In this document: positions 44,901 through 52,478 of the stretch, piece after piece
Position numbering within the stretch: the stretch's first letter is position 1
How the letters are laid out: every line of letters starts with the position of its first letter
Source of the DNA: Sphaerochaeta sp032144095
Lineage (GTDB): Bacteria > Spirochaetota > Spirochaetia > Sphaerochaetales > Sphaerochaetaceae
Direction: 5' to 3'
Length of the DNA stretch: 64,000 nt
NCBI RefSeq assembly: GCF_032144095.1
Contig: NZ_JAVSNJ010000002.1
Coordinates: forward strand, 1 to 64,000
Position numbers and translations under genes: made by a program
The notes under the pieces: generated by a model
What the model was told of the DNA's origin: nothing
The model's input: the letters and a program-made list of their open reading frames with translations, nothing else
Databases searched by the model: none

Positions 44901-45824
44901 ATGAATTTTGAAGTATTTGCTTTAGGGACCAGTGGTATGATGCCGCTGCCCAATAGATTCCTTACCAGTGCCATGGTCAGACGTGACGGCGAACTCTTTT
45001 TGTTTGATTGTGGGGAAGGGACTCAGATATCGTTGAAGATGCTCAACCTGAAATGGAAGAAGATCAACTCCATTTTTATCAGCCATATGCATGCCGACCA
45101 TGTAACAGGACTCCCTGGCATGCTGATGCTCTCCAGCCAGGTGGATAGGAACGATCCGCTGACCATCTATGGACCCGCCCGGCTGAAGGAGTACATCGAT
45201 GCAAACCGCAGGATCCTTGACATGTATATCAACTACGAGATCGTCGTCAAGGTCGCCAATCCTGGCATCCTGATCGACAATGAGGAGTATACGGTATCTG
45301 CATTTGAGCTCAGCCACACCAAGCCTTGTGTTGGCTATGTGATGGAGGAGAAGTTACGTCCCGGTGAGTTCCATCCTGAACTTGCCGAGGAGCTCGGTAT
45401 CCCCAAGGGGCCTTTATGGGGACGTCTGCAGAAAGGTATCCCCGTCACCCTTGACGATGGGAAGGTGGTTGAACCTTCCATGGTCATGGGACAGGCGCGG
45501 GAGGGAAGGAAGTTCAGTTTCGTCACTGATTCCCTCTACCTGCCATCAATTGCCGAGCATGTGAAGAAGAGTGACCTGTTGTTTTGTGAAGGGATGTTTT
45601 GTTCTGACATGGAAGAGACAGCCAAGGAGAAGAAGCACATGACATCAGAGCAGGCGGCCCGTATTGCCAAGGAGGCTGAAGTCAAGCAGCTTGCCCTCAT
45701 CCACTACAGTCCCCGCTACAATGACTGGGAACTGAAGTTCCTGGCTGAGGATGCCCAGAAGATATTCCCTTCCACTATCCTTACCCGGGACAGGATGTGC
45801 TTTGATATTCCCCTGAAATCCTAG
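44901..45824 (+). CDS. rnz: Ribonuclease Z
   Basis: The 307-residue metallo-beta-lactamase fold enzyme has the zinc motif SHMHADH (His62, His64, Asp66, His67), ELSHTKPCVGYV with a further metal His, and VTDSLY and LIHYSPRY toward the C-terminus. It cuts tRNA precursors 3' of the discriminator base. That fits a genome whose tRNA genes lack CCA, here alongside rnpB and cca. Its mRNA appears to start at the ATG. Its TAG shares CTAG with the stop of the convergent gene. Confidence 0.92.
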   Translation: MNFEVFALGTSGMMPLPNRFLTSAMVRRDGELFLFDCGEGTQISLKMLNLKWKKINSIFISHMHADHVTGLPGMLMLSSQVDRNDPLTIYGPARLKEYIDANRRILDMYINYEIVVKVANPGILIDNEEYTVSAFELSHTKPCVGYVMEEKLRPGEFHPELAEELGIPKGPLWGRLQKGIPVTLDDGKVVEPSMVMGQAREGRKFSFVTDSLYLPSIAEHVKKSDLLFCEGMFCSDMEETAKEKKHMTSEQAARIAKEAEVKQLALIHYSPRYNDWELKFLAEDAQKIFPSTILTRDRMCFDIPLKS

Positions 45825-46750
45825 GCCTGGTTATCGTCCTCTTCAAGGACGCATGCAGCCTCTGCTTCATGCAGGAGCAGGGAGCTGTCCAGTACCCTGC
45901 CGTTTCGTGAGGCAAACCCAATCTGCAGGGAGGAGCCTGAGAACTCCTTCTTGCAGCTATCGATCAGGGAAAGGGTAAAGGAGCGGGCTTCCTCAGCGTT
46001 GTAGAAGGGAAGGATCATTGCAATCCGGCTGTTTGGCAGGGAGAAGCTATAGGCAAGTTCCCCACTGAGCATGAGCATCTTGTTTGCGATCTGCTCTGCC
46101 GGTCCATGGCTGACATCGATGAGGACCAGGGTGAGGTCATAATCCATTTCCTGGGCATTTTCCAATTCGAGGGAGAGCATGGAGGCAAAGTCGGTGCTGT
46201 AGGTCTTGGCCGTCACAGCGGGTATGGCAACCTCTGCAACCGGCTCGATGTTCTCGACAACGGCAGCGGTCGTGATAGGAGCAACCTCTTCCTTTTCTGC
46301 CCTCTCAGCTATCGTGTAGGTAGGCTGCATGACTTCGCGGATCACCGGGGTAGGTGCGATCAGTTCATCTTCCGGTGCGGGGGAACTCTCCTGCATCTCC
46401 TTGCGCGATACCAAGGGCTGGCTGAAGGCCATCTCATCGGAATGGCGATGGGCAGGATCGTCTCCAGGAAGGGTGTAAAAGGGTTTGTCATAGGCATTGG
46501 GAGGAAGCTTGTCCACCTCGTCGGCGTAATCTTCATCACGCTTTCTGGCGACCAACACACCGATCTCAATCATAACCAGTCCGATGAGCAAGGGGAAAAG
46601 CTTCACCAGAACATCATATATCTGCTCTTGATTAACTGAGTAAAGGGGAAGCAGGTATCTTGAGGCAAGATAGAGCAATCCCAGTAGGATAAAGACAGTT
46701 ATAAACAGGCTGAGCAATATTTGACGGCCGTAATGCTTGTTTTCGGACAT
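45821..46750 (-). CDS. Two-helix membrane protein with degenerate GGDEF-like domain
   Basis: The 309-residue protein starts at ATG 46750 with GGAGG 5 nt upstream. Two membrane helices (about 11-32 and 48-68) are followed by a Pro/Glu-rich linker (about 80-185). A C-terminal alpha/beta domain (FASMLSLELENAQ..LTLVLIDVSHG..RIAMILPF..LQIGFASRNG) has the strand-helix order of GGDEF domains but lacks the GGDEF/GGEEF active loop. It is probably not a diguanylate cyclase; it may bind a nucleotide or act structurally. The similarity is read by eye. Confidence 0.55.
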   Translation of the reverse strand: MSENKHYGRQILLSLFITVFILLGLLYLASRYLLPLYSVNQEQIYDVLVKLFPLLIGLVMIEIGVLVARKRDEDYADEVDKLPPNAYDKPFYTLPGDDPAHRHSDEMAFSQPLVSRKEMQESSPAPEDELIAPTPVIREVMQPTYTIAERAEKEEVAPITTAAVVENIEPVAEVAIPAVTAKTYSTDFASMLSLELENAQEMDYDLTLVLIDVSHGPAEQIANKMLMLSGELAYSFSLPNSRIAMILPFYNAEEARSFTLSLIDSCKKEFSGSSLQIGFASRNGRVLDSSLLLHEAEAACVLEEDDNQA

Positions 46751-46770
46751 TGGAACCTCCAGAAGTGAAC

Positions 46771-46812
46771 TTTACACGTACATAAAAGGTATAGTATCAT
46801 AGATAGTATATA
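46771..46812. promoter_or_regulatory. Divergent promoter region between the GGDEF-like and FtsB-like genes
   Basis: Plus strand: TTTACA (46771-46776), an 18-nt spacer and TATCAT (46795-46800), with a second AT-rich box TATATA at 46807. Minus strand: TTGTTC (about 46822-46817), then GATACT after 18 nt (about 46798-46793). The two promoters overlap. Confidence 0.35.
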
Positions 46813-46826
46813 AGTTGAACAAATGC

Positions 46827-47270
46827 ATGACAAGAAAATTAGGGTTAGTATTCACTCTGAGCATGATAATATCATATTTTTTGATTCTTGGTTTGTTTGG
46901 CCAAGAGGGTTTTTTCCATGCCAGGTCCCTCAAGCTGGAATTGGAAAGGTTGCGCTATCAGCAGGAGATACTCCATCTGCAGGTTGCTTCGCTCGAACAG
47001 CAGAAGACGCAGATGTCTTCCTCCGATGCTCTCAAGGATGCCGCTTTCAGGTTCGGCTATCAAGGGGAGGGGGAGCAGGTCTTCTATTTTGCCGATGATG
47101 GTGGCTTGCAACCGGCACAGACCTCCCAACAAATACCCGATACCACTACAGGAAATACGAGATATACGGGATTGGCAAAATCTTCGATAGCGCTCATGGC
47201 TCTAGCATTTTCCGTTGTGTTTACAGTAGTATGGGCTTTCATACAGAAGAGGAGAACCAGTCATAGATGA
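46827..47270 (+). CDS. FtsB/DivIC-like septum protein
   Basis: With ATG 46827 the protein has 147 residues. A short cytoplasmic tip and a membrane helix (about 7-25) are followed by a heptad-like coiled coil (about 30-65: LKLELERLRYQQEILHLQ), then AFRFGYQGEGEQVFYF, the FtsB/DivIC hallmark in which the coil leads into an aromatic-rich motif. Unusually, a second hydrophobic segment follows (about 115-138). It would link FtsL and FtsQ-type division proteins. The start is uncertain (TTG 46815 is also possible) and no Shine-Dalgarno is seen. The stop shares ATGA with the next gene. Confidence 0.7.
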   Translation: MTRKLGLVFTLSMIISYFLILGLFGQEGFFHARSLKLELERLRYQQEILHLQVASLEQQKTQMSSSDALKDAAFRFGYQGEGEQVFYFADDGGLQPAQTSQQIPDTTTGNTRYTGLAKSSIALMALAFSVVFTVVWAFIQKRRTSHR

Positions 47271-47851
47271 TCAGTGAACGTGAAGAAGCAGAAGTATTGT
47301 ATAGGCAGTTGCCTGGGACCCTAGATAGGGTTGTCCAGTTGCTGCAGGAGGACAAGGTGTTGGTCCTTCCCTGTGATACTATCTATGGCCTATGCGCAAA
47401 AGTCGGTTCAGCCGAACAGGCCTTGCGGAAGGTGAAGTACCGAGGGGAGACAAAACCCTTCCTTGTGCTTGCTACCTTGAGCCAAGCCAAAGAGATCTGC
47501 ATCGTCCCCAAGGATATCGAAGAGGCATGGCCCTGTGCCCTGACGGCGATCCTGAACAACATCGACGGCAGCGGGACAACAGCTGTCAGGGTTCCCTCAG
47601 GGGAGTTTCTCCAGGGGATGCTGAAAAAGCTCGGTTCCCCCATCTACTCCACCAGTGTCAATGAGTCGGGCTACCAGACCATCACCAACATAACCGACAT
47701 CATCTTTGCCTTCAAGGACAGGGTACCGGCTTTTGTCGTAGGGTCGGAAAAGCAGGGGACTGTTCCCTCAACGCTCATCGACTGTACAACCAAACCGTAT
47801 ACCCTGGTTCGCTGTGGCCAATATGATGCCTCGGCACTGCTGAAAGGCTAG
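47267..47851 (+). CDS. YrdC/Sua5/YciO family protein
   Basis: The 194-residue protein has the YrdC core: VLVLPCDTIYGLCAKVGS (about 27-44), KYRGETKPFLVLA (about 56-68), TTAVRVPSGEFLQ and STSVNESGYQT. Family members make threonylcarbamoyl-AMP for the t6A modification of ANN-decoding tRNAs, such as the tRNA-Thr at 57442. It lacks the C-terminal Sua5 extension. The less defined YciO subgroup cannot be excluded. Its TAG overlaps the stop of the convergent gene in a CTAG. Confidence 0.8.
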   Translation: MISEREEAEVLYRQLPGTLDRVVQLLQEDKVLVLPCDTIYGLCAKVGSAEQALRKVKYRGETKPFLVLATLSQAKEICIVPKDIEEAWPCALTAILNNIDGSGTTAVRVPSGEFLQGMLKKLGSPIYSTSVNESGYQTITNITDIIFAFKDRVPAFVVGSEKQGTVPSTLIDCTTKPYTLVRCGQYDASALLKG

Positions 47852-49167
47852 CTGCCGATCTTCCTCGCCTCCATGTAATATCTCTTCTCGTTTGCCTCAC
47901 CCATGCTGAAGGTCTTTCTGGGCAGCGCATTGTCCTTGATGATGGTATCGAAGAAGGTCTCCTTGGAAACGTTGGGAAGGATCAGGGCGCAATTGTGTTC
48001 CTTCTCGCCAAGAGCTGCAGTTACCTGTTCTCCATGGATATAGTCGACAGTAGCCTTTTTCTGGGCGAGCAGCGAGTCTATCACTATCTGAAGGGTGCCG
48101 GCAGCAATGCTTGCTATGGCCCCGCTAAGGCTGAAGAGGTAGAAGCCACTCTTGTCCCTATAGCCAAACCGCTGTGAATCGGACCTCTCGTTTATGAGGG
48201 TGTGCAGGGTCTCCAGGTCGTCCACCTGCTCAACGATCACGATCTCAGCACATTTGGCCACCTCTTGTCGGAAGGTCTCGAATGACAGGCCAAAGAGGAC
48301 GCGATGGATAGGCTCGAAGGCGAGGCCTGGGTCATAGATGTTCTCAAGCTCCACCATGGCATACCGCCCAGGATGGTTGTCCCACCTGTCAGACGGAAGG
48401 GTTGCCTTGATGTCCTCCCAGCAGCTTTTTGCGGTTGCGAGGCTATGGTTCCCATCTCCCATTGCATAGAGCAGGGGGTTTTCGGGGTTGAGCCTGTCAC
48501 GCAACACCTCAAGGGCATCGGCTATTGCGCTAAAGTCCTCCTCGCTGTCGACCACCCACGCCTCAAGGGTACCACCGCCGGCCATGAGAGTCGTTTCATA
48601 GGCCCTCTGCAACCTGTCTGTCTTGGCTGCCAACGGCTCGATGACCGAGCGTTTCTCATCACTGATGAGCACCATGATATGGGGCAGTTCCAGGGATGCC
48701 TTTTTCCGGATCTGCTTTCTTGGTGGGATGCGGCTGAGGATGGTGCCTTCTGTGGCACGGATAAGGGAGCGGGAAGTCACCGAGTAGTCGTATTGCTCGA
48801 GGTCAAGCAAGACCAGCAGTCCCCATCTGCCTTTTTCGAAGGTATCGGTGGTCCGGTGTACCAGGAAAAAGCAGTTCTCATAGGTATCGAACAGATTCCC
48901 CTTGGTGTAGTTGGCCATGTGCTCGTTGATGGTGGCGATACGCTTTTCCGGCTCTGCTTCTTCCAGATAGGCTTCGGGGAATATGAGGTTAAGGGTGGAT
49001 GGCTCCTCCCCAACGTAGGTTTTGCATTGTTCCCAATAGGATTTTTCTGAAGTATACTGGTCGCAAGCGACAACAGCCCACTTGGAAAGATCCACTCCTT
49101 TTTTGGGTAGGAGGATGTCAGCGCTATGGAGCGCAAGATTCCTAAGACGTTCTTGAGTGTTTGACAT
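47848..49167 (-). CDS. DUF1015 family protein
   Basis: The 439-residue protein starts at ATG 49167, behind AAGGAA. The family features are ILLPKKGVDLSKWAVVACDQYTS (the usual ACPPYDV-like opening), a GRWGLLVLLDLE stretch, and AMGDGNHSLATAK (about 230-242), matching the A-D-G-H-H-R signature region of DUF1015. The biochemical role of the family is not established; a ParB/sulfiredoxin-like phosphotransfer fold has been suggested for relatives. It is monocistronic and divergent from the thiamine pyrophosphokinase gene. Confidence 0.75.
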   Translation of the reverse strand: MSNTQERLRNLALHSADILLPKKGVDLSKWAVVACDQYTSEKSYWEQCKTYVGEEPSTLNLIFPEAYLEEAEPEKRIATINEHMANYTKGNLFDTYENCFFLVHRTTDTFEKGRWGLLVLLDLEQYDYSVTSRSLIRATEGTILSRIPPRKQIRKKASLELPHIMVLISDEKRSVIEPLAAKTDRLQRAYETTLMAGGGTLEAWVVDSEEDFSAIADALEVLRDRLNPENPLLYAMGDGNHSLATAKSCWEDIKATLPSDRWDNHPGRYAMVELENIYDPGLAFEPIHRVLFGLSFETFRQEVAKCAEIVIVEQVDDLETLHTLINERSDSQRFGYRDKSGFYLFSLSGAIASIAAGTLQIVIDSLLAQKKATVDYIHGEQVTAALGEKEHNCALILPNVSKETFFDTIIKDNALPRKTFSMGEANEKRYYMEARKIGS

Positions 49168-49242
49168 GACAGTTCCTTTTGAAAGAGTATAGGGATATCG
49201 TATTCCAATATATGGCATCCAGCAAGGTAAAGTGAGAAAAAT

Positions 49243-49872
49243 ATGAGTAAGGCCATTGTATTTACCGGAGGAGGGGCTCCAGCTTCCCTTCCTGAAGATC
49301 TTGTTGAGGAAGGGGACTACCTGATCGCGGCCGACAGTGGCTACGATCTCTCCAAACGTCTGGGGTACTCAGTCCACTATGCCGTTGGCGATTTTGATTC
49401 TACCCTGTTCGCCGATGAGATTCAGGCTCTGGCCCATCGACGCTTTGCAAGGGAGAAGGACCACAGCGATACCTACCTCGCCCTGGAGAAGGCTTTTGAG
49501 CATGGGTGTCAGGACTATGTACTGGTCGGAGGTGGTGGCTACCGCATGGACCACCTGTTTCAGACCTACGCCCTTTTTTCCCATTTTGGGCCACCAAGGA
49601 TTTGGTATACCCGGTATGAGACCAATTTTCTTGTCCAGTCCTTCCACAAGTTCAGTGGCCTCGAGCCTGGGGTGACGGTAAGTTTCTACCCAGCCCTGTT
49701 CCATGGTGAGTCGAAGGTGGATGCCCCAGCACTCCGTTGGCCTTTGGTAGGGTATAGGATGGACTTCTCCACCATCTCCCTTTCCAACCTGGGTCTATCG
49801 GATTCGCTGGAAGTGCATGTTACGGGATCGCCCATCTTTGTGAGTTTCCCGGTTGCCCCCATCCTGCCATAA
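49243..49872 (+). CDS. thiN: Thiamine pyrophosphokinase
   Basis: The 209-residue protein has VFTGGGAPA, the metal-binding VGDFDST (about 46-52), KDHSDTYLALEKAF (about 69-82) and GGGGYRMDHLFQ (about 91-102), the thiamine pyrophosphokinase signature set, plus a C-terminal thiamine-binding beta region. It transfers pyrophosphate from ATP to thiamine, giving the cofactor TPP. No TPP riboswitch is visible in the 75-nt upstream gap. A weak GTGAG precedes the ATG. Confidence 0.88.
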   Translation: MSKAIVFTGGGAPASLPEDLVEEGDYLIAADSGYDLSKRLGYSVHYAVGDFDSTLFADEIQALAHRRFAREKDHSDTYLALEKAFEHGCQDYVLVGGGGYRMDHLFQTYALFSHFGPPRIWYTRYETNFLVQSFHKFSGLEPGVTVSFYPALFHGESKVDAPALRWPLVGYRMDFSTISLSNLGLSDSLEVHVTGSPIFVSFPVAPILP

Positions 49873-49888
49873 GTGATACCATTGGCAT

Positions 49889-50230
49889 ATGTTGCATACA
49901 AGAAGGTTGCTGGCTTTTTCCAGCAGGGTACACACCTATACATTGCTCCTATACCTGTTCTTTTTCCTGGTATACCTGCTGAGCAGTTATTTTTATGTGG
50001 GCCAGCAGTTCATTGACCTTTTGCAGTTTGCACTCATCCTCATCAGCTGGTCGAGTCTTCTCTTTGGGCTGTGGATCATAGTGTTCTCCTTCATTGTCTG
50101 GAGCAGTGACCATGTATTCCCGCTTTCCCCGATACTTCTGACCCTTGCCAGGATGGTTGGGGTATTCTTGCTCAGTACCCTTGTTGCGATTATTGAAAAT
50201 CTGGTAGCCCATGGTGTGGTTGTCAGTTAA
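49889..50230 (+). CDS. Small integral membrane protein, unknown
   Basis: This 113-residue hydrophobic protein has three predicted membrane helices (about 18-38, 44-68, 80-103) and very few charged residues after the N-terminus (MLHTRRLLAFSSR). I do not recognise a family. It sits between thiN and aroH, 16 nt and 9 nt from each, so it may share their transcript. A vitamin or aromatic-transport role is possible but unsupported. Confidence 0.65.
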   Translation: MLHTRRLLAFSSRVHTYTLLLYLFFFLVYLLSSYFYVGQQFIDLLQFALILISWSSLLFGLWIIVFSFIVWSSDHVFPLSPILLTLARMVGVFLLSTLVAIIENLVAHGVVVS

Positions 50231-50239
50231 GGAGAATGC

Positions 50240-50629
50240 ATGTCCAATCCACTCATTTCCGCAATTAGAGGGGCTATCTGCGTAGCGGCAGATGATCCGG
50301 CCCTCATTGATATGGCAGCCTGCAAGCTATTTGCCGCAGTATTGGAGGCCAATGGCCTGTGTGAGGCTGATATAGCCTGCCTGTTGCTTACCCAGACAGG
50401 GGACCTGAAAAGCCGCAACCCTGCAGCTGGGTTGCGAAAGGGTGGGTACTGTGCAACTACCCCCCTGTTCTGCATGCAGGAGCTTGAGATCGAGGGGATG
50501 CTCGAACGGGTCATCCGGGTGATGATAGTAGCCAACAGGGCTGTCGAGCAGGTTCGGCCGGTATTCCTTGACGGTGCAGAAAAACTGCGCCCAGACCTTG
50601 CGGGAGCCAGTAGCATTTCTGGGATGTAA
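50240..50629 (+). CDS. aroH: Chorismate mutase, AroH type
   Basis: The 129-residue protein matches the monofunctional AroH fold (Bacillus type). It opens AIRGAICVAADDPALI, has an LLTQTGDLKSRNPA segment, PLFCMQELEIEGMLERVIRVMI (about 74-95) with the active-site Arg, and ends VFLDGAEKLRPDL. It converts chorismate to prephenate for Phe and Tyr. TAAGGAG lies 5 nt before the ATG. Its TAA lies within a 15-bp palindrome (50624-50638). Confidence 0.9.
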   Translation: MSNPLISAIRGAICVAADDPALIDMAACKLFAAVLEANGLCEADIACLLLTQTGDLKSRNPAAGLRKGGYCATTPLFCMQELEIEGMLERVIRVMIVANRAVEQVRPVFLDGAEKLRPDLAGASSISGM

Positions 50630-50638
50630 AATTTACAT
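50624..50638. promoter_or_regulatory. Palindrome over the aroH stop codon
   Basis: ATGTAAA (50624-50630) and TTTACAT (50632-50638) are complementary around one A, followed by TTTTCTG. It could be a weak terminator for aroH or a binding site; ATGTAAAAA and its complement recur around the tctC promoter. Confidence 0.4.
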
Positions 50639-50731
50639 TTTCTGTAAAAACTAGCTTATGGGAGAACTGTCCTTCTCGCATGATTCTCTCTGTTTGTATT
50701 CTATCTACATAAGCACTTCTTCAATTCTTCA

Positions 50732-50745
50732 TGCAAGCGTATGCA
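50732..50745. promoter_or_regulatory. LacI-family operator-like site upstream of tctC
   Basis: TGCAAGCGTATGCA fits the general LacI-family pattern TGNAANCGNTTNCA at all fixed positions but one, with the central CG. It lies about 60 nt upstream of the tctC -35 box. A LacI-family gene is the last gene of the same operon. Confidence 0.5.
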
Positions 50746-50785
50746 ATCTCTTTCATAATAAGGAGTAATATACTTGTACCCTAAA

Positions 50786-50843
50786 ATGTAAAAATATTCA
50801 TTTGAATTGACAAAAACGGATAATTCAATGATACTTTTTACAT
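50786..50843. repeat. Inverted ATGTAAAAA repeat enclosing the tct promoter
   Basis: ATGTAAAAA (50786-50794) and its exact complement TTTTTACAT (50835-50843) flank the promoter boxes. They could be paired regulator half-sites or a long hairpin in DNA or RNA. Confidence 0.45.
50807..50835 (+). promoter_or_regulatory. Promoter of tctCBA-aroA-lacI
   Basis: Consensus TTGACA (50807-50812), a 17-nt spacer and GATACT (50830-50835). The transcription start would be near 50842, giving a leader of about 47 nt with AGGAGA before ATG 50889. Confidence 0.65.
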
Positions 50844-50888
50844 CACACTGTCCATTCATTACAAATGGATACAGAATAGGAGAATTCG

Positions 50889-51923
50889 ATGAAAAAATCA
50901 CTCGCACTGACGGTGGTCCTGTTTGCACTAGCAACCGTTCTGATGGCCAGTGGAATGGCTGAGCCACAAAACGAAGCCATCTACCCAAAACGGGCCATTA
51001 CCATGATCGTCCCGTATGGGGCAGGGGGAACCACCGACCTGAGTGGAAGGCAGCTTGCCATACAGATGGAAAAGCATCTGGGAAAATCCATTACAGTCAT
51101 CAACCAGGGTGGTGCCTCGGGATCCATTGGAGCAAGGACTGTCCTTGATGCCAAGCCTGATGGCTATACCATACTCTTTACCGCAGAGTCCCTGGGCACA
51201 CAGCGGGTGATGGGCCTCAGTGACATGAGCTATGCTGACTTTACCCCAATCATGGTTGTAGTAAATGACCCGAAGGTCATTGTCGTCAACAAGAATTCCC
51301 CGTACAAGAGCCTTGCAGACCTAGTCGCCGACATCAAGGCACGACCTGGAAAGGTGAAGATGTCCTATACCGGCCCCGGTGGGTCAGGCCATGTGCAGTC
51401 CCTGATCTACAACAAGCTTGGCATGCAGATGGCCCTCACCGCCTATCCAGGTGGATCGGATTGCATCCTTGCCGTTCTTGGTAACCAGGTTGACTTTACC
51501 AACTCAAACTTCTCGACCGTAACCGGGTATCTGGAAAACGGGGACCTCAGGCTGCTCGGCATCTCCGAACAGAACCGATTGGCCTCCTATCCCGATGTAC
51601 CCACCCTGGCCGAAGTGGTCTCAGGGTCTGAGGTATATCTCTCCAACCCCTTTACCCCCCTATCCCTCCTGGTAGACAAGGATGTTCCCCAGGAGATCGT
51701 GGCCATCCTCAAGGATGCCGCTCAGAAGAGTGTCCAGGAAGAGGGCTGGAAAGCCTTCGTCGCCTCCAATTCGTTGGACAAGCTCTATGAGAAATATCCT
51801 ACTGAAGAGAAGATGCGCACCTTCTTCAAGGATTGGGAGTCATTGGTCTCCTGGATGCTCTATGACAGCGGTGCTGCCAAGATCAGTCCTGAGAAATTTG
51901 GAATTTCCAAGCTGACATACTGA
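50889..51923 (+). CDS. Tripartite tricarboxylate transporter binding protein (TctC/Bug)
   Basis: The 344-residue protein has a signal peptide ending LMASGMAEPQ with no lipobox Cys, then YPKRAITMIVPYGAGGTTDLSGR (about 33-55), the Bug-family opening that grips the carboxylate. GGASGSIGARTVLDAKPDGYT and PGGSGHVQSLIYNKLG are typical of the second substrate loop. It captures a carboxylate in the periplasm for TctAB. The substrate is not readable; aroA and aroH nearby hint at a shikimate-pathway acid. AGGAGA precedes the ATG. Confidence 0.88.
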   Translation: MKKSLALTVVLFALATVLMASGMAEPQNEAIYPKRAITMIVPYGAGGTTDLSGRQLAIQMEKHLGKSITVINQGGASGSIGARTVLDAKPDGYTILFTAESLGTQRVMGLSDMSYADFTPIMVVVNDPKVIVVNKNSPYKSLADLVADIKARPGKVKMSYTGPGGSGHVQSLIYNKLGMQMALTAYPGGSDCILAVLGNQVDFTNSNFSTVTGYLENGDLRLLGISEQNRLASYPDVPTLAEVVSGSEVYLSNPFTPLSLLVDKDVPQEIVAILKDAAQKSVQEEGWKAFVASNSLDKLYEKYPTEEKMRTFFKDWESLVSWMLYDSGAAKISPEKFGISKLTY

Positions 51924-51973
51924 CCGAATTGCGATGTGGATGCCCTCTGCCTGATGAAGGGGAGGGCTTCCCT

Positions 51974-52468
51974 ATGAAAAGGAACCTTTGGATGAATGGT
52001 AAGAAACTCAATGCAAACGGTACATGCCTGGAAGGGTTGTTCTTTCTGGTTGCCTCTACAGCCCTGTTTGTCTACTCCCTCTATTTTCATGCCGATTCCG
52101 GCTCCCAATGGAAGCAATCCCCCTACCTGTTCCCTCTCGTCATAGCGGTGTTTCTCTTTCTCCTCTCCCTTTCGCTGTTACGTGAGGGACGGCAAGAAGG
52201 CTCTGCAAACAGGGCTGATGGAGAGGTTGCACAAGGGCCGGTTGCTGATATTTCCTGGAAAAAGACCGCTGTCGTAACCCTGTTGGTATTTGCCTATATG
52301 CAAGGGATCGGCCTGGTTGGGTTCATCCTGGCCACGTTCTTGTTCTTGGTAGCGACCTTTCTCTACCTCAAGGAGAGAAGGCTCTGGCTCATAGCCTTGC
52401 TGAGCATCTCTTTTCCTCTTGTCGTCTATGTTCTCTTTGGCATGCTTTTGCATGTCATGTTGCCATAA
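51974..52468 (+). CDS. Tripartite tricarboxylate transporter small membrane subunit (TctB)
   Basis: The 164-residue protein has four hydrophobic segments (about 18-38, 55-72, 95-118, 122-160) and the TctB-like WKQSPYLFPLVIAVFLFLLSLSL early region. ATG 51974 with GGAGG 8 nt upstream is chosen over TTG 51929. It is the small subunit that pairs with the large TctA channel encoded 10 nt downstream. Confidence 0.8.
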   Translation: MKRNLWMNGKKLNANGTCLEGLFFLVASTALFVYSLYFHADSGSQWKQSPYLFPLVIAVFLFLLSLSLLREGRQEGSANRADGEVAQGPVADISWKKTAVVTLLVFAYMQGIGLVGFILATFLFLVATFLYLKERRLWLIALLSISFPLVVYVLFGMLLHVMLP

Positions 52469-52478
52469 AGGGTGTCGT

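Noticed and set aside
49168..49242. TPP riboswitch upstream of thiN
   Set aside because: The gap is short and lacks the conserved CUGAGA-type THI-box words.
50701..50988. Minus-strand open frame upstream of tctC
   Set aside because: It starts inside the tctC signal peptide and runs through the tct promoter; no ribosome site or conserved sequence.
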